Of a stretch of 64,000 bases of DNA, positions 62,762 to 64,000 are shown piece by piece. Source of the DNA: an uncultured Pseudovibrio sp. (GTDB lineage Bacteria; Pseudomonadota; Alphaproteobacteria; Rhizobiales; Stappiaceae); contig CANMBS010000005.1 of NCBI GenBank assembly GCA_947496145.1, positions 147,744 to 211,743 on the forward strand, in the 5' to 3' direction. Position numbers and translations under genes: made by a program. The notes below the pieces were generated by a model. It had not been told where the DNA came from, did not search any database, and saw nothing but the letters and a program-made list of their open reading frames with translations. How positions within the stretch are numbered: the first letter of the stretch is position 1; the number at the start of each line of letters is the position of its first letter.

Positions 62762-62838
62762 CGCAAATCCACGCAAAAAATACGATAAAAACGCATCAAT
62801 CACGCAACCAGCGCAAATCCGTGCAAAACAACGCAAAC
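62762..62838. repeat. Array of eight CGCAAA-like motifs phased at about 10 bp
   Basis: Motifs CGCAAA or close variants (CGATAA, CGCATC, CGCAAC, TGCAAA) start at 62762, 62772, 62783, 62792, 62803, 62812, 62822 and 62832. The steps of 9-11 bp place each on the same face of the helix. Confidence 0.6.
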
Positions 62839-62878
62839 CACAAAACCATGAGAGAGAAAGGTGTTTTCACCGAAGTGT

Positions 62879-63253
62879 TTACCCGGCAACAAACCCAATT
62901 TCTTTCTGCAATTTTTTGGTCAGCTTCCTCGCAATAATACTATGCGCTTCACGAATATAGTCCCTGATACTCTCATCAGCCATCGCCTGCGCCGTCTCAA
63001 TCTGAACCCACTTGGCCCGCGCCAGATATGGTGCCGGAATAATATCGGGCTGCTCAGTTAAAATCTGATAGGAAAGATCAGAACACTTAAAACCGATCTT
63101 AATGCCATCCTTCTCAGGGCTTTCTTCTCCCCAGTTGGAGCAGATAGCAAATATTTTACCCCCTACCTTCCAAACCGATGCATTCCCCCATTGAATGACA
63201 TTTGTCGTTCCAATCAAAGACTTACAAAATTCATCAAACTCATCACGGGTCAA
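62879..63253 (-). CDS. MmcQ/YjbR-family protein
   Basis: 124 aa from TTG 63253 (reading MTRDEFDEFCKSLIG), with GGGGGGA 6 bp upstream; the open frame extends to 63283. The YjbR fold (CyaY-like, proposed DNA-binding) shows as WGNASVWKVGGKIFAICSNW, then GIKIGFKCSDLSYQILTEQP and a PYLARAKWVQIE block. Small soluble protein; role unclear in the family. Confidence 0.82.
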   Translation of the reverse strand: MTRDEFDEFCKSLIGTTNVIQWGNASVWKVGGKIFAICSNWGEESPEKDGIKIGFKCSDLSYQILTEQPDIIPAPYLARAKWVQIETAQAMADESIRDYIREAHSIIARKLTKKLQKEIGFVAG

Positions 63254-63280
63254 AGTAATCCCCCCTCTAAAGTTTACTTG

Positions 63281-63397
63281 CAAAAAGCACGCACCAAAGC
63301 AGCTCAGGAAGGAGACCCCATCTCCCAGTTCAATCTTGGAGTGCGCTATTGCAACGGCAATGTCGTACCGAAAGACTATACAGGAGCTGCAAAATGA
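63281..63397 (+). pseudogene. Sel1-repeat gene fragment
   Basis: The frame reads QKARTKAAQEGDPISQFNLG and then VRYCNGNVVPKDYTGAAK before a stop. This is one Sel1 (TPR-like) repeat, without a proper start or further repeats. It overlaps the 5' end of the YjbR gene only by proximity and is presumably a relic. Confidence 0.6.
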
Positions 63398-63400
63398 TTG

Positions 63401-63557
63401 AAGAGATGAAAATGCTCAAACTCCAGGCACAAAATAAATTCAACTGAACGTACCTTGGCGTTCTGAGGCTCGATAACTCTAAGCGTCACTCAGGGAGCTG
63501 CCACTGCTGACTTTTTCTGGTGCATCAGTTCACTTCCAAACGACTGAAATTGTCCTG
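63401..63557. other. Short intergenic stretch
   Basis: Between two gene remnants. Nothing recognisable. Confidence 0.3.
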
Positions 63558-63714
63558 TCATTCTGTAACTGAAGAACCGGCAGCTTCGGCTGGCAGAACC
63601 TCAAAGTTTCTTTCATCTAGCTGTTTTGCAACCTCAAAATAACCATGCTTGCTTTTCCATCCCAGAACTTTTGCGGCCTTTGAAGGATCGTAAACCCGAT
63701 CGATTGTAACTGGA
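63558..63714 (-). pseudogene. 3' end of an NAD-dependent epimerase gene, cut by an IS element
   Basis: On the minus strand the open frame ends at a TGA (63558-63560). It reads VTIDRVYDPSKAAKVLGWKS, then KHGYFEVAKQLDERNFEVLP. The DRVYDPSKAAKVLGW block is the C-terminal signature of extended-SDR nucleotide-sugar epimerases. The upstream part is absent because the IS-like sequence begins at about 63715. Confidence 0.65.
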
Positions 63715-64000
63715 CTGGCTCAGGAAAAGTGGAGAGCCTTCTGATACTCTAAGATCAGGAGGACTTTATGGGGCGAAAACATTACACGGAAGAGTTCAAG
63801 CGGGAGGCGTTGCGGTTGGTAGAAGTGAGTGGTCGGCCCATTCCAGTAATCGCAACAGATCTGGGTGTTGGACGAGCGACATTGAACCGCTGGATCAAGG
63901 ATTTTCGTGATCAGGATTTGCTGGCAGGCCCGCATGAGGACGCAAGTAAAGAATTAGCCCGGCTGCGCAAAGAAAACGAGCTTCTTCGACAGGAAAGAGA
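63715..64000 (+). mobile_element. Left end of an IS3-type insertion sequence
   Basis: Starts near TGGACTGGCTCAGG, close to 63710-63724, and runs off the window. The exact inverted repeat cannot be fixed without the right end. It interrupts the epimerase-like gene and carries an OrfA-type transposase gene. Confidence 0.65.
63768..64000 (+). CDS. IS3-type transposase OrfA, N-terminal part (runs off window)
   Basis: From ATG 63768, preceded by AGGAGG at 5 bp. It encodes MGRKHYTEEFKREALRLVEV, then VIATDLGVGRATLNRWIKDF, a helix-turn-helix, followed by the leucine-zipper-like ELARLRKENELLRQER. This is the usual IS3-family OrfA (helix-turn-helix plus coiled coil). OrfB would lie beyond 64000. Truncated by the window only, as far as visible. 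Confidence 0.88.
   Translation, partial: MGRKHYTEEFKREALRLVEVSGRPIPVIATDLGVGRATLNRWIKDFRDQDLLAGPHEDASKELARLRKENELLRQER

Larger units (their letters stand above)
62451..62878. other. Non-coding stretch with an inverted repeat and phased repeats
   Basis: No gene supported. It holds the 11-bp inverted repeat at 62605-62652 and the 10-bp-phased CGCAAA array at 62762-62838, each listed separately. Confidence 0.5.

Noticed and set aside
62634..62960. 108-codon plus-strand frame
   Set aside because: Spans the phased repeat array and overlaps the YjbR gene antisense; low-complexity translation.

Overview
The window is chromosomal DNA of an alphaproteobacterium, most likely a marine, Pseudovibrio-like heterotroph. 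This is inference from gene content, moderate base composition and overall style. The supporting genes are a mesaconyl-CoA hydratase (ethylmalonyl-CoA pathway), the BioMNY biotin ECF transporter, a TRAP C4-dicarboxylate system with DctB/DctD and a textbook sigma-54 promoter, a ModABC molybdate importer, an HTH-citrate synthase fusion, a bile-salt-hydrolase-type Ntn amidase and several alphaproteobacterial families of unknown function. I saw no rRNA, tRNA, CRISPR array or prophage.

Layout. Bases 1-5.3 kb: the start of a YciI protein, gpsA, a Nudix hydrolase, a TetR regulator divergent from a DUF6544-type protein, and asd. asd is preceded by a Thr/Met/Lys-rich 36-codon leader peptide and a conserved GC-rich RNA fold. 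Bases 5.5-8.1 kb: an amino-acid ABC uptake operon (permease, binding protein, permease) with no ATPase. Bases 8.1-9.5 kb: no intact gene. It holds the remnant of an L,D-transpeptidase gene joined to a second copy of the asd leader region with only about 43 codons of asd. Bases 9.5-14.9 kb: small membrane, secreted and lipoprotein genes, an intact L,D-transpeptidase and a secreted linear-amide hydrolase. Bases 14.9-26.4 kb: leuB, an SDR epimerase, a glyoxalase-like protein, MATE and EamA transporters, an HxlR regulator, a secreted protein with a caspase-like His/Cys pattern, two tandem APC permeases, beta-carbonic anhydrase and RidA. Bases 26.9-35.9 kb: mesaconyl-CoA hydratase, a soluble CZB chemoreceptor, a long U32 protein, a PEP-mutase-family enzyme with a LysR regulator, and the HTH-citrate synthase.

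Bases 35.9-46.3 kb: one minus-strand block, modABC, then dctB-dctD, then dctP-dctQ-dctM plus a second dctP. A sigma-54 promoter matching TGGCACG-N4-TTGCT and two palindromes sit between dctD and dctP, so the transporter should be switched on by its own two-component system. Bases 46.6-53 kb: a protein of unknown function, an AAC(3)-type acetyltransferase next to a GMC oxidoreductase (with a decayed copy of the oxidoreductase 3' end on the far side), a DUF1203 protein, an HExxH protein paired with a secreted protein, and a DUF533/TerB protein. Bases 53-60 kb: an Lrp regulator divergent from hppD, a Cys-rich protein, an SLC13/ArsB-type transporter, an MFS transporter and a ROK regulator. Bases 60-64 kb: bioMNY, a Cys-cluster protein, a phased 10-bp repeat array, a YjbR protein, a Sel1 fragment, and a truncated epimerase abutting an IS3-type insertion sequence that runs off the end.

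The most unusual signal is the asd leader. A short peptide loaded with threonine, methionine and lysine codons, the three amino acids whose synthesis passes through aspartate semialdehyde, ends just before a hairpin and a stretch complementary to the asd Shine-Dalgarno region. The same arrangement occurs again 3.9 kb away in front of a truncated asd. This looks like an undescribed multi-amino-acid attenuator with a duplicated orphan copy.
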